A stretch of 64,000 nt of DNA from an uncultured Chitinophagaceae bacterium (GTDB lineage Bacteria > Bacteroidota > Bacteroidia > Chitinophagales > Chitinophagaceae), in assembly GCA_937873715.1 (NCBI GenBank), contig CALMYJ010000003.1:372001-436000 (forward strand), written 5' to 3'. Under the pieces are notes generated by a model. That model saw only the letters and a list, made by a program, of their open reading frames with translations, ran no database searches and was not told the origin of the DNA. The first letter of the stretch is position 1. Every line of letters begins with the position of its first letter. Made by a program: the position numbers and the translations under genes. This document shows positions 45,560 through 53,511 of this stretch, piece after piece.

Positions 45560-46711
45560 ATGCCCCAGCTTTCGGTAATTATAGTTAACTACAACGTAAA
45601 GTATTTTTTAGAGCAGTGCCTGTGCAGTGTACTAAAGGCATGCCGGCATATTGATGCAGAAATATTTGTAGTGGATAATTACTCCACCGATGGCAGCAGG
45701 GCGTTTTTTGAAGGGCGGTTTAATGAAGTACAGTTTATTTGGAAATCAAAAAACGAAGGTTTTGGCCGGGCAAATAACGAGGCCTTTAAACTGGCAAAAG
45801 GAGAGCTGATTTTATTTCTTAACCCGGATACTCTTGTGGCTGAAGACTGCTTAGAACTTTGTATCCATTTTTATCAACAACAAAAAAATGCCGGCGCCCT
45901 GGGCGTACACATGATTGACGGCAGCGGCATGTACCTTCGGGAAAGCAAACGAGGCTTTCCTTCTTTATTTACGTCGTTTTGCAAAATGACAGGATTAACC
46001 AGGCTGTTTCCACGTTCAAAATTTTTTGCCCGCTATTACCTCGGGCATTTGCCTGAAACCGACACACAGCAGGTAGATGTAATTTCGGGTGCCTTTATGC
46101 TGATATCTAAAAATGTACTTGAAGCGGTTGGCAGCTTTGATGAACAATTTTTTATGTACGGCGAAGATATTGACCTGAGTTACCGGATACAAAAAGCAGG
46201 TTACATCAATTATTATTTTGCCGGTACCAGCATTGTGCATTTTAAAGGCGAAAGCACAGCAAAAAACAGCAGCAGCTATATTCAACATTTTTATGGTGCC
46301 ATGCTCTTGTTTATACAAAAACATTATGGCTGGCTTAAAGGCAAACTATACAGCCTGTTTGTACATGTTGTTATTTTCTTAAAAAAAGCTGGTGCAAAAA
46401 ACAAGAATACAGATAAATCAGAACAGAGCTTTTTGTATGACAGGGCAGGCATTTTTTGTGCAGAAAGTATGATTACAGTTGAAAGGGTTTCTATTCATTT
46501 TAAAAAAATTGAACTTATTGAAGAAAAACAACTTGCCGCAACAGCTCCTGCTGCTTTAATTTTTTGCGAAGCCTGTACTTCGTTTAAAGCTATTATAAAT
46601 ATGATGCAACAGCATTGCGGCCATTTTGATTTTTTTATACATGCTTCAACAACCAAAAGTATTGTAGGCAGTAATGATAAAAACAAAAGCGGTGTTGCGC
46701 TGCCTTTGTAA
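45560..46711 (+). CDS. Family 2 glycosyltransferase
   Basis: A 383-residue GT2 enzyme of the rhamnosyltransferase-like branch. The catalytic domain starts LSVIIVNYNVKYFLEQCLCSVL. It continues with FVVDNYSTDGS, KNEGFGRANNEA, ILFLNPDT (DxD equivalent), and SFDEQFFMYGEDIDLSYRIQKAGY with the catalytic-base ED. A hydrophobic stretch at about 268-280 may associate with the membrane. The last 100 residues, after GAKNKNTDKSEQ, are divergent; a short region with SIHFKKIELIEEKQLAATAPAAL and FDFFIHAST looks like an appended domain I cannot name. It would add a sugar to a cell-surface glycan. No other glycan genes are adjacent. Confidence 0.88.
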   Translation: MPQLSVIIVNYNVKYFLEQCLCSVLKACRHIDAEIFVVDNYSTDGSRAFFEGRFNEVQFIWKSKNEGFGRANNEAFKLAKGELILFLNPDTLVAEDCLELCIHFYQQQKNAGALGVHMIDGSGMYLRESKRGFPSLFTSFCKMTGLTRLFPRSKFFARYYLGHLPETDTQQVDVISGAFMLISKNVLEAVGSFDEQFFMYGEDIDLSYRIQKAGYINYYFAGTSIVHFKGESTAKNSSSYIQHFYGAMLLFIQKHYGWLKGKLYSLFVHVVIFLKKAGAKNKNTDKSEQSFLYDRAGIFCAESMITVERVSIHFKKIELIEEKQLAATAPAALIFCEACTSFKAIINMMQQHCGHFDFFIHASTTKSIVGSNDKNKSGVALPL

Positions 46712-46730
46712 TGGAGGTAACATAACGCAC

Positions 46731-46762
46731 AAAAAAGCCACCGGTAAATACCTGGTGGCTTT
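46731..46762. terminator. Terminator between the glycosyltransferase and recA
   Basis: Stem AAAGCCACC (46734-46742) / GGTGGCTTT (46754-46762), 11-base loop. The A run on the left gives a T tract on the minus strand, so it best terminates recA; it can also serve the convergent glycosyltransferase. Confidence 0.8.
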
Positions 46763-46796
46763 ATACTTACTAACCCACTTTTAAATTTGTATTGTA

Positions 46797-47816
46797 TCAG
46801 GCGGCCTGCATTTCAGCAATTTTGGCCCTGATTTTGGCTTCCAGTTCTGCCGCCATTTCGGGATTATCGGTGAGCAGTTGCTTTACGGCATCCCTGCCCT
46901 GGCCCAGTTTGTTGGCATCGTAGCTGAACCAGCTTCCGCTTTTTTGTATCACACCCAGTTCTACCCCCATATCGATGATTTCGCCTGTTTTGGATATCCC
47001 TTCACCAAAAATGATATCGAACTCGGCATTGCGGAATGGAGGTGCCACTTTATTTTTTACCACTTTTACTTTTACCCTGTTACCAACTGCTTCATCTCCA
47101 TCTTTAATTTGTGCCATACGGCGAATATCCAGCCGTACAGAGGCATAAAACTTTAAGGCATTACCACCGGTTGTAGTTTCGGGATTGCCGAACATTACGC
47201 CAATTTTTTCCCTAAGCTGGTTGATAAAAATGCAGCAGCAATTTGTTTTTGAAATGGTGGCGGTAAGCTTACGCAGTGCCTGGCTCATCAGCCTGGCCTG
47301 CAGGCCCATTTTACTGTCGCCCATTTCGCCTTCCAGTTCGCTTTTGGGTACCAGTGCCGCTACGGAATCTATCACCACTACATCCAAAGCGCCTGATAAA
47401 ATGAGCCTGTCGGCTATTTCGAGCGCCTGCTCGCCATAGTCGGGCTGCGATATAAGGAGGTTATCAATATCTACGCCTAATTTTTGGGCATAGTTGCTAT
47501 CAAAGGCATGTTCAGCATCAATGATAGCGCACATGCCACCTTTTTTTTGTGCTTCGGCAATTACATGAGTGGCTATAGTTGTTTTACCACTGCTTTCCGG
47601 GCCATATATTTCAATTACACGGCCTTTGGGTAAACCACCTATACCCAATGCTACATCTAACCCTAAAGAGCCGGTAGATATTACCTCCTGCTCCAAATGA
47701 GGTTTTTCGCCCATTATCATTACCGATCCTTTGCCAAAATCTTTATCGATTTTATCGATGGTTAATTTCAGCGCCTTAAATTTTTCTGATTTCTCTAATT
47801 TTTCTGCATTACTCAT
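46797..47816 (-). CDS. recA: Recombinase A
   Basis: RecA forms filaments on single-stranded DNA, drives strand exchange and activates the SOS response. The 339 residues show the Walker A motif [31 protein letters not shown] (Walker B), the L1/L2 loops ([43 protein letters not shown]) and the short C-terminal domain. A -7 element lies at 47881-47888. No LexA-type box is evident in its upstream region, as is usual in this phylum. The divergent gap 47817-48073 is AT-rich and otherwise featureless. Confidence 0.98.
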   Translation of the reverse strand: MSNAEKLEKSEKFKALKLTIDKIDKDFGKGSVMIMGEKPHLEQEVISTGSLGLDVALGIGGLPKGRVIEIYGPESSGKTTIATHVIAEAQKKGGMCAIIDAEHAFDSNYAQKLGVDIDNLLISQPDYGEQALEIADRLILSGALDVVVIDSVAALVPKSELEGEMGDSKMGLQARLMSQALRKLTATISKTNCCCIFINQLREKIGVMFGNPETTTGGNALKFYASVRLDIRRMAQIKDGDEAVGNRVKVKVVKNKVAPPFRNAEFDIIFGEGISKTGEIIDMGVELGVIQKSGSWFSYDANKLGQGRDAVKQLLTDNPEMAAELEAKIRAKIAEMQAA

Positions 47817-47880
47817 TGCTGTAGTTTTTTAAAGTGATATCCCCGTTTGTGGATTGACTGTATAAATGTAAATCCGAAAT

Positions 47881-47888
47881 CAAAGATA
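47881..47888 (-). promoter_or_regulatory. -7 element for recA
   Basis: The minus strand reads TATCTTTG, matching TAnnTTTG, 64 bases upstream of the recA ATG. No TTTG -33 element is present at 19-21 bases. Confidence 0.4.
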
Positions 47889-48073
47889 AATGCTTTCTTT
47901 TATTCACACTAATAAAATTAGCAAAAAAATAATAATTTTTTTAGCCTTTGTGTATAACCCTCGTTTTTTCCACGCCTTATAAACAGCCTAATATTAAATT
48001 ATTGTTACCCGAAAATTTAGGGTTGCATAACCGGTTGATTAGCCCTATCTTTTCCATCTAAAACGATTTTGGT

Positions 48074-48538
48074 ATGAACTGGTTACCGGTAAAAACACAG
48101 TCTGCACTGCTAAACGAATACAGGCTGATGCAAAACAACGGCTGCAAAGTAATACTAAAGTACAACCCTCAGCACCGTTCTGCAAGGCTCATCAGCGAGG
48201 ATAATTTACATAGCTTATTTTACCTGGAAACGCCGGCACAGCATGCTTCCAGAGTGATTATTACCGACCAGTATGGTATGAACAGGGGCTACATTGCGCT
48301 TGATAAAATTCACGCTTATAGTGGCACGGCTTCGCTTGAGGGTAAAAAATACCATTTTCGCATACAGCACTATTCTTCGCCGGTTTTAATCATTTACGAA
48401 AACAGTCCTTCGCACCCACTGCTAAGCTCCACTTTTGAAGTAAGTGGCGAGGCGGGCCTCACCAACTCCTTATTGCTAGGGCTTTGCTGGTATGCCCTTC
48501 AGCAGCAAAAAGTAGGCGTAATGGAATTTGCTGCCTGA
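48074..48538 (+). CDS. Hypothetical protein, all-beta
   Basis: A 154-residue cytoplasmic protein without signal peptide. I do not recognise a family with confidence. The predicted pattern is many short strands (GCKVILKYNPQHRSARLISE; RVIITDQYGMNRGYIAL; KKYHFRIQHYSSPVLIIYE) and a C-terminal hydrophobic helix (GLTNSLLLGLCWYALQQQ). It is loosely reminiscent of the LURP-one/scramblase-like beta barrel, where a hydrophobic C-terminal helix sits in the barrel; this is only an impression. It diverges from recA and converges on the sugar dehydrogenase gene 17 bases away. A TATCTTTT sequence about 24 bases upstream is close to the -7 consensus. Confidence 0.65.
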   Translation: MNWLPVKTQSALLNEYRLMQNNGCKVILKYNPQHRSARLISEDNLHSLFYLETPAQHASRVIITDQYGMNRGYIALDKIHAYSGTASLEGKKYHFRIQHYSSPVLIIYENSPSHPLLSSTFEVSGEAGLTNSLLLGLCWYALQQQKVGVMEFAA

Positions 48539-48555
48539 TTTTTTTCTCCTGTTTA

Positions 48556-49923
48556 TTATTGAATGGTCAGGTTCCCCGTTATCCTGAAATGCTTTTCATC
48601 TTTAACAATGATTGATCCGCCGGGGGCTATTGTTTGTGCTGCAGTCAACACACATTCACCGCCTGTTTGGGGGTCAAGTATAATTTCAGATCCGGCAGAT
48701 AAAATGGCTGGAGGTATTGTATTATTGAGCCAGTTGGCAGCATCGCTCCAATCGCCGTTACCCGTAAATATATAGCGTATGGGCCCCTCAGCCCTAATTT
48801 TTACCGCACGGCCATTTAATAAGGATACTGCAAATAGTTCCCCATTTTCTGTTTCACCAAAATCGGCAATGCCGGTAAAGCTGGTTTTTTGTGTGGCTGT
48901 ATCCCACTTATTTTCTGTGTGATTATATTTTAGCTTTATGATATAACCGGTATAAAATTCTGCGGCTATATGCCAGCCTTCCATGTTGATGTATGTTTGG
49001 CCACGATATACCTGCCCACCGGTAATGGCAACCGATTGTACCAGGTTGGTAGGGAAAGTATATACCGGAAATGTATAAGTGCTTAACGGATTGTTACAGC
49101 CTGATGATGTATTGTAGGTTTGTGCACCTTCGTAACAGCGCCAGCCGTAGTTTGCCCCAATAGAAGAGTCTGCAGGGCGAAAATTTATCTCTTCAAACCG
49201 ATCCTGCCCTACATCACCAATCCACATATCGCCGGTAAGCCTGTCAAAACTCCAGCGGAAAGGGTTGCGCAGGCCATAAGCATATACTTTATTGCCAAAA
49301 GGATTATCGGGGGGAATATTGAAATAGGGTGGTTCATCTGACGTATTTACTTCATAGCGCAGCATTTTGCCCAAAAAAACGCTGGTGTTTTGAGCATTGT
49401 TGCCCGGGTCGCCAGTGCCACCACCATCACCGGTAGATAAGTACAGGTAACCATCTTTACCAAAATGCAGTTCGCCACCATTATGATTGGTGCGGCCCGG
49501 ATGTGGGATGGTATCAAAAGTTATTCTGCTGGACAAATCGGCCACATTGGGATTACTGCCGCTTGCCTTGTACCGGTTTATTTGCAGGTTGCCATACCGG
49601 TTAACAAAATAGATGTAAAACAGGCCATTGTTTTTGTAGTCCGGGTGAAATGCCATACTCAGCAAACCCTCTTCGCCGCCATTGCTCATCGAATCGGTTG
49701 GAAGGGTTAAAAAAGTGCCGATTGCCGTGTAGTTGCTGTTATACAATCTTATGGCACCCCCTTTTTGTACAATAAATATCCTGCCGCTACCATCGCCGGC
49801 ATGAACAAATTGTACGGGTTGACTTAGGCCGCTGATAACGGTATCAAATGCAATTTGTGGGGCCTGTGCATGTATATTTAATGAAAGCAGCAGCAGGCAG
49901 GCCGCAAAAAATATCCTCATCAT
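48556..49923 (-). CDS. Secreted PQQ-type sugar dehydrogenase (GSDH family) with C-terminal beta domain
   Basis: A 455-residue secreted six-bladed propeller of the soluble glucose/sorbosone dehydrogenase family. The signal peptide is MMRIFFAACLLLLSLNIHAQ. Conserved segments: VISGLSQPVQFVHAGDGSGRIFIVQKGG, GEEGLLSMAFHPDYKNNGLFYIYF, HNGGELHFGKDGYLYLSTGDGG (catalytic His region), YAYGLRNPFRWSFD and GDVGQDRFEEI. The last 75 residues (TGNGDWSDAANWLNN... GGECVLTAAQTI) are an added beta domain of a type common in secreted Bacteroidota proteins. No T9SS tail is obvious. Such enzymes oxidise sugars with PQQ; the cofactor assignment is by family only. Confidence 0.88.
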   Translation of the reverse strand: MMRIFFAACLLLLSLNIHAQAPQIAFDTVISGLSQPVQFVHAGDGSGRIFIVQKGGAIRLYNSNYTAIGTFLTLPTDSMSNGGEEGLLSMAFHPDYKNNGLFYIYFVNRYGNLQINRYKASGSNPNVADLSSRITFDTIPHPGRTNHNGGELHFGKDGYLYLSTGDGGGTGDPGNNAQNTSVFLGKMLRYEVNTSDEPPYFNIPPDNPFGNKVYAYGLRNPFRWSFDRLTGDMWIGDVGQDRFEEINFRPADSSIGANYGWRCYEGAQTYNTSSGCNNPLSTYTFPVYTFPTNLVQSVAITGGQVYRGQTYINMEGWHIAAEFYTGYIIKLKYNHTENKWDTATQKTSFTGIADFGETENGELFAVSLLNGRAVKIRAEGPIRYIFTGNGDWSDAANWLNNTIPPAILSAGSEIILDPQTGGECVLTAAQTIAPGGSIIVKDEKHFRITGNLTIQ

Positions 49924-50047
49924 AACTTTTAATTTTTAGTATTACAGCTATGCCAGCAAGGATTAGTATGGGGTAATAAACGCAGCATCCCGTTATGCGT
50001 ATTTTTAAATCATACCGGTGTTTGTTGTTGGGCTGTGCCCGGTAATG

Positions 50048-52447
50048 TTATTGAGCAACCATAAATGAAACAGTGCTGGGTTTTCCGTTTATAACCAGCA
50101 TGGCCCGATACATACCCGGTGCAAGCAGGTAAAGGTTATTGATGATTACCGCATTGTTTCCTGCGATGGTATTTATCTTCCGTGTCATCACCCGCCTGCC
50201 GAGGGCATCCGTAATCGTTACCTGGGCTTCTGTTCTCCCGGAGGCGGTAAAATTCAGTTGAACATAATCCCTGGCCGGGTTGGGCGCAACCGTTAATGCT
50301 TTTGCCGGTGATAAAGATATCGACAAGGCCAGCACATGACTATATTGAACTCCTCCATCTTTATCTACAAACCTGAGCCGGTAAAATACTTTGGGTGCAC
50401 TTGCTAAAAGTTCTGTATCGGTATAGTTATAACGGCTTACAGAAGCTTCGGTTCCGCCTGCTGCCATCGTGGTTACCGTTTCAAAACTCCTGGAATCATA
50501 ACTTCTTTCCAGCACAATATGCGATGCATTGGTTTCGCTTACTGTATGCCAATTAAGTGTTGCGGCCTTGCCGTACACCGCTCCACTAAAGCCCGCCAGC
50601 TTAACCGGAAGTGTGGGAACCGCCACTGTATCAATTAAAATATCATCTATATAACCCCTGAAGTCGCCGGTTTCGGCATCATGATCGTACCCTATCAGTA
50701 TGCGTTGTATGGTTTTTCCATTTAGCCACTGGCCAATATTTGATACCGTTTTAGTCCAGGTATTTACTATACCCCGGCCGGCCGAGGGGTGCATAGAAAC
50801 CCCATCCTTATCCGTAGCAGCCGTATTGTGTAAAAAACTGCCATCTGTCATAAGCAAATCAACCGAAACATACCGGGCAAGGTTATTTTGAGGAAAGGTC
50901 CAAAAACTAAGCTGTGTCGTTATATCAACCGGGATATTTACATCAAACACCCTGTAATAATACCGGGATGAAACGGAGGAATTATCTCTGCCTGCATAAC
51001 GCAAAGCATAGTTGCCAATATGATTGATTTCGCTTACCACGCCACATTCGGGGGGATTGGCTGTACCACCATACCCGATAACGTTAGTATTACCTGCAGT
51101 TGTTTCCGGTGCATCGGCCGCCATTACGGCTGCATCGTATTTCAGCTCGAAGCCGGAGCGGAACCAGATGGGGCCGTTGCTATGGGGTATAGGCACCGTT
51201 GCTGTAAGCGGCGCTGTGCCATTAATCACTTTTGTAGCCTGGTCGGTTAGTCGTAAATAAAAATCGGGCGAAAGATAGCTGCCATCGGCGCTGGTGGTTA
51301 AAAAATACTGGTTAGAAGGTATGGCATAATAACTGTCTGCAGCTTTGGCAATGGCGGTGCCCTCATCATATTCATCGAACATGGCTACATACATATTGCC
51401 TATACCACTCTGGCTGATATTGTACACCTGGCGCCACATAAATTCGCCCCGGTTACGGGGTATTTCATTTTGCGGCCCGCCATTCCAGTTGGCCCAGGCA
51501 AAGCCGGGAAAAACTACAGGCTGGTACAATATGTTTTTTGAATTACAATAGGCAAGGTCGGGCTCCAGGTAATTTGTTTTAAAATTATCAGCGCCGGTAT
51601 TGCTGCTAAAGCGGCCTACGCTCCAGGGCGAAATCATATCATAAGCATCGTACACTGATGCAAAGCCGGGCTTTGAATCACCAGAGGAAGTGCGCCAGTT
51701 GGTAGGCACGCCGCCAATAACAAAACAGCCATTTGCCTTAAACCAGTTAATCACATCAAGGCATTGAGCTGCAGTACCCGGCCTGTCGGTAAATCCAAAT
51801 CCCCAAAGGCATACCACAGGCTTATTATCCTGGTGTACGTAGTATGGAGATGCTGTGAGGTGAAGTGTTCCCACCATATTATTTTGCCAGTCTGTTTTAA
51901 TGGAATCAAATTTTGCTGCATCCATTCCGCTGATATCGTACATGAGGTAAAAAATGCGACCATGATTTTCGGCCTGCCGCTTAACCCTGGCTGCAATGGT
52001 ATCCCGGTTTAGTTTAAACACCCCGTCAAAAGTTTCGCTGATAAACCGCTGTAGCGCAATGCCATCAATGCCATAGTTTTCCATCCAGCTAAAATGTTTT
52101 TGTATCACATCTTCTTTGTACGATGAAAAAAGTGTGGAAGGGGTTATTCCATCACCCATTACAGCGAAGTTGGTTTGATACAGGGAGGCAGCATTGTATT
52201 CCTCTATTGCCGGGTACATTTCAAATTTCAACTGGCCAGGTGCCGGCTTTCCATTATCCGTTTGGTATTGCCCGTTGGACCAGTGAAACCATCGGGCCAC
52301 AGGTGAGCCATCACCAAAGCAGTTGAACCAGCCCTGGTAACCGCAAATTGTTTTACCGGTAATTGTTGCCGCCTGCAAAACTGGCTGTGCGGATACAGTA
52401 ATGCAATGGCAAAAAATAAATGCAAATAAGGCAAGTTGTTTTCTCAT
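50048..52447 (-). CDS. GH71/GH99-like secreted glycoside hydrolase with T9SS sorting domain
   Basis: A 799-residue secreted protein. A signal peptide (MRKQLALFAFIFCHCITVSAQ) is followed by a TIM-barrel domain at about 25-400. Sequence such as TICGYQGWFNCFGDGS, HFSWMENYGIDGIALQRF, IFYLMYDISGMD and MYVAMFDEYDEGTAI matches the GH71/GH99-like group (alpha-1,3-glucanases and endo-mannosidases). Residues about 430-620 form a jelly-roll, CBM-like domain. Then come a fibronectin-like segment (LERSYDSRSFETVTTM) and a type A T9SS tail (VAPNPARDYVQLNFTASGR... FMVAQ) for export and surface attachment. The substrate is unknown. It diverges from the small T9SS-tail protein at 52691. Confidence 0.87.
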   Translation of the reverse strand: MRKQLALFAFIFCHCITVSAQPVLQAATITGKTICGYQGWFNCFGDGSPVARWFHWSNGQYQTDNGKPAPGQLKFEMYPAIEEYNAASLYQTNFAVMGDGITPSTLFSSYKEDVIQKHFSWMENYGIDGIALQRFISETFDGVFKLNRDTIAARVKRQAENHGRIFYLMYDISGMDAAKFDSIKTDWQNNMVGTLHLTASPYYVHQDNKPVVCLWGFGFTDRPGTAAQCLDVINWFKANGCFVIGGVPTNWRTSSGDSKPGFASVYDAYDMISPWSVGRFSSNTGADNFKTNYLEPDLAYCNSKNILYQPVVFPGFAWANWNGGPQNEIPRNRGEFMWRQVYNISQSGIGNMYVAMFDEYDEGTAIAKAADSYYAIPSNQYFLTTSADGSYLSPDFYLRLTDQATKVINGTAPLTATVPIPHSNGPIWFRSGFELKYDAAVMAADAPETTAGNTNVIGYGGTANPPECGVVSEINHIGNYALRYAGRDNSSVSSRYYYRVFDVNIPVDITTQLSFWTFPQNNLARYVSVDLLMTDGSFLHNTAATDKDGVSMHPSAGRGIVNTWTKTVSNIGQWLNGKTIQRILIGYDHDAETGDFRGYIDDILIDTVAVPTLPVKLAGFSGAVYGKAATLNWHTVSETNASHIVLERSYDSRSFETVTTMAAGGTEASVSRYNYTDTELLASAPKVFYRLRFVDKDGGVQYSHVLALSISLSPAKALTVAPNPARDYVQLNFTASGRTEAQVTITDALGRRVMTRKINTIAGNNAVIINNLYLLAPGMYRAMLVINGKPSTVSFMVAQ

Positions 52448-52652
52448 AATGGTGGCAATTAAAGGTGGGGGTGGTGATAAAGGTAAGCAAATATGGGTAG
52501 GCAGTTAGTACAGCACTTTATATTGATTGGCTTTTACACTCAAAAGCCGCCTCTTGTTCCGTTTTTGAGAAAACCACTCCGTTAAACGGAGAATTTTAAA
52601 ATTCGTCCCCTTTTAATCTATTGACAATGAACGCTCTATTTTCTGGCATCTT

Positions 52653-52686
52653 TTGGGTTTTGTATATATCAAACCACAAAACCCAA
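52653..52686 (+). promoter_or_regulatory. 5'-leader hairpin before the small T9SS protein gene
   Basis: Perfect 10-base inverted repeat TTGGGTTTTG (52653-52662) / CAAAACCCAA (52677-52686) with a 14-base loop, ending 4 bases before the ATG at 52691. If transcribed it would fold over the ribosome landing site, so it could control or stabilise the mRNA. Confidence 0.5.
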
Positions 52687-52690
52687 TACA

Positions 52691-53290
52691 ATGAAAACTT
52701 TAACTACCCTCTTCGCCGCCCTCTTCGCCTCCATCAGCCTTAATGCCACTACTGTTGAAATTACTGGTACTACCTTAGCTGCTTCTTCAACCGAAAATAC
52801 CGTTACCCTCAACTTTACCGCTGCTAATGTTAATGGCAGTGCCCGCTACGAAATTGAACGCTCTTTTTACAGCAACGATTTTACTACTGTAGTTACCATG
52901 CAAATTCCTTTTGCCACTGCTGCTGTAAACAACTACAGGGTAAATGATAACGCCGCCGAACTTACCGGAAGGGCTATTGCTTACTACCGTGTAAAACAAA
53001 TTGCTGCCAATGGCGCCGTTACTTACAGCAACACCATGGTGGTTGAGCTGAATAACAATGCAATGGGTATAGCCAACAGCAAAACTGTTCGCTTTGCTGC
53101 TGCTCAAAATGGCACTGCTGTAATTTGTATAAAAAACATTACCGGCCAGGTAGTGGCTACTGTAAACAGCAATATCGTTAAAGGCAACAACAGTGTGGAA
53201 CTAAATAATAACATGGCAAAAGGTATGTATGTGGCCGAAATTGCTGTGAATGGCGTGGTTACCGCTACTCAAAAAATTATTGCTGAATAA
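52691..53290 (+). CDS. Small secreted protein made of Fn3-like segment and T9SS-type C-terminal domain
   Basis: A 199-residue secreted protein. A signal peptide (MKTLTTLFAALFASISLNA) is followed by a fibronectin-like stretch (TVTLNFTAANVNGSARYEIE; YYRVKQIAANGAVTYSNTMVVEL) and a C-terminal domain resembling the T9SS sorting fold (AVICIKNITGQVVATVNSNI... KGMYVAEIAVNGVVTATQKIIAE). It lacks any catalytic or cargo domain. Its organisation parallels the last 180 residues of the divergent GH71/99-like protein. It might be a free surface-attachment module, a decoy, or a structural surface protein (inference). Composition is rich in Ala, Asn, Thr and Val, typical of an abundant secreted protein. A clear terminator follows. 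Confidence 0.8.
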   Translation: MKTLTTLFAALFASISLNATTVEITGTTLAASSTENTVTLNFTAANVNGSARYEIERSFYSNDFTTVVTMQIPFATAAVNNYRVNDNAAELTGRAIAYYRVKQIAANGAVTYSNTMVVELNNNAMGIANSKTVRFAAAQNGTAVICIKNITGQVVATVNSNIVKGNNSVELNNNMAKGMYVAEIAVNGVVTATQKIIAE

Positions 53291-53317
53291 TATTACTAAC
53301 AACAATTGTGTGAATCC

Positions 53318-53341
53318 AGCCTGCTAATGCAGGCTTTTTTA
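53318..53341 (+). terminator. Terminator of the small T9SS protein gene
   Basis: Stem AGCCTGC (53318-53324) / GCAGGCT (53329-53335), loop TAAT, followed by a run of seven T. A classic intrinsic terminator 28 bases after the stop. Confidence 0.9.
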
Positions 53342-53424
53342 TAAATACAGCTTTTAAAACCACAATATTGATTTTGTCTAAAATCAGTTGGGAAATAATA
53401 CTCCACGGGGATTTTTCTATAAAT

Positions 53425-53453
53425 ATTTCCTAATTTTTGACAAATTAGGAAAT
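53425..53453. promoter_or_regulatory. Operator-like inverted repeat 1 upstream of the Fic gene
   Basis: Perfect 12-base arms ATTTCCTAATTT (53425-53436) / AAATTAGGAAAT (53442-53453), 5-base spacer. It lies between a TTTTTG (53434-53439) and a TAATTTTTG (53460-53468), which are 20 bases apart and resemble -33 and -7 promoter elements. A bound repressor would therefore cover the promoter. Confidence 0.65.
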
Positions 53454-53476
53454 TTATTGTAATTTTTGTTCTAAGA

Positions 53477-53503
53477 TTTCCTAATTTTAAATTGATTAGG
53501 AGG
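53477..53503. promoter_or_regulatory. Operator-like inverted repeat 2 overlapping the Fic ribosome binding site
   Basis: TTTCCTAAT (53477-53485) and ATTAGGA (53495-53501) repeat the half-sites of the first palindrome with a 9-base spacer. The right arm merges with GGAGG (53499-53503), a strong Shine-Dalgarno sequence 8 bases before the ATG at 53512, which is rare in this window. Confidence 0.6.
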
Positions 53504-53511
53504 TTTAAATT

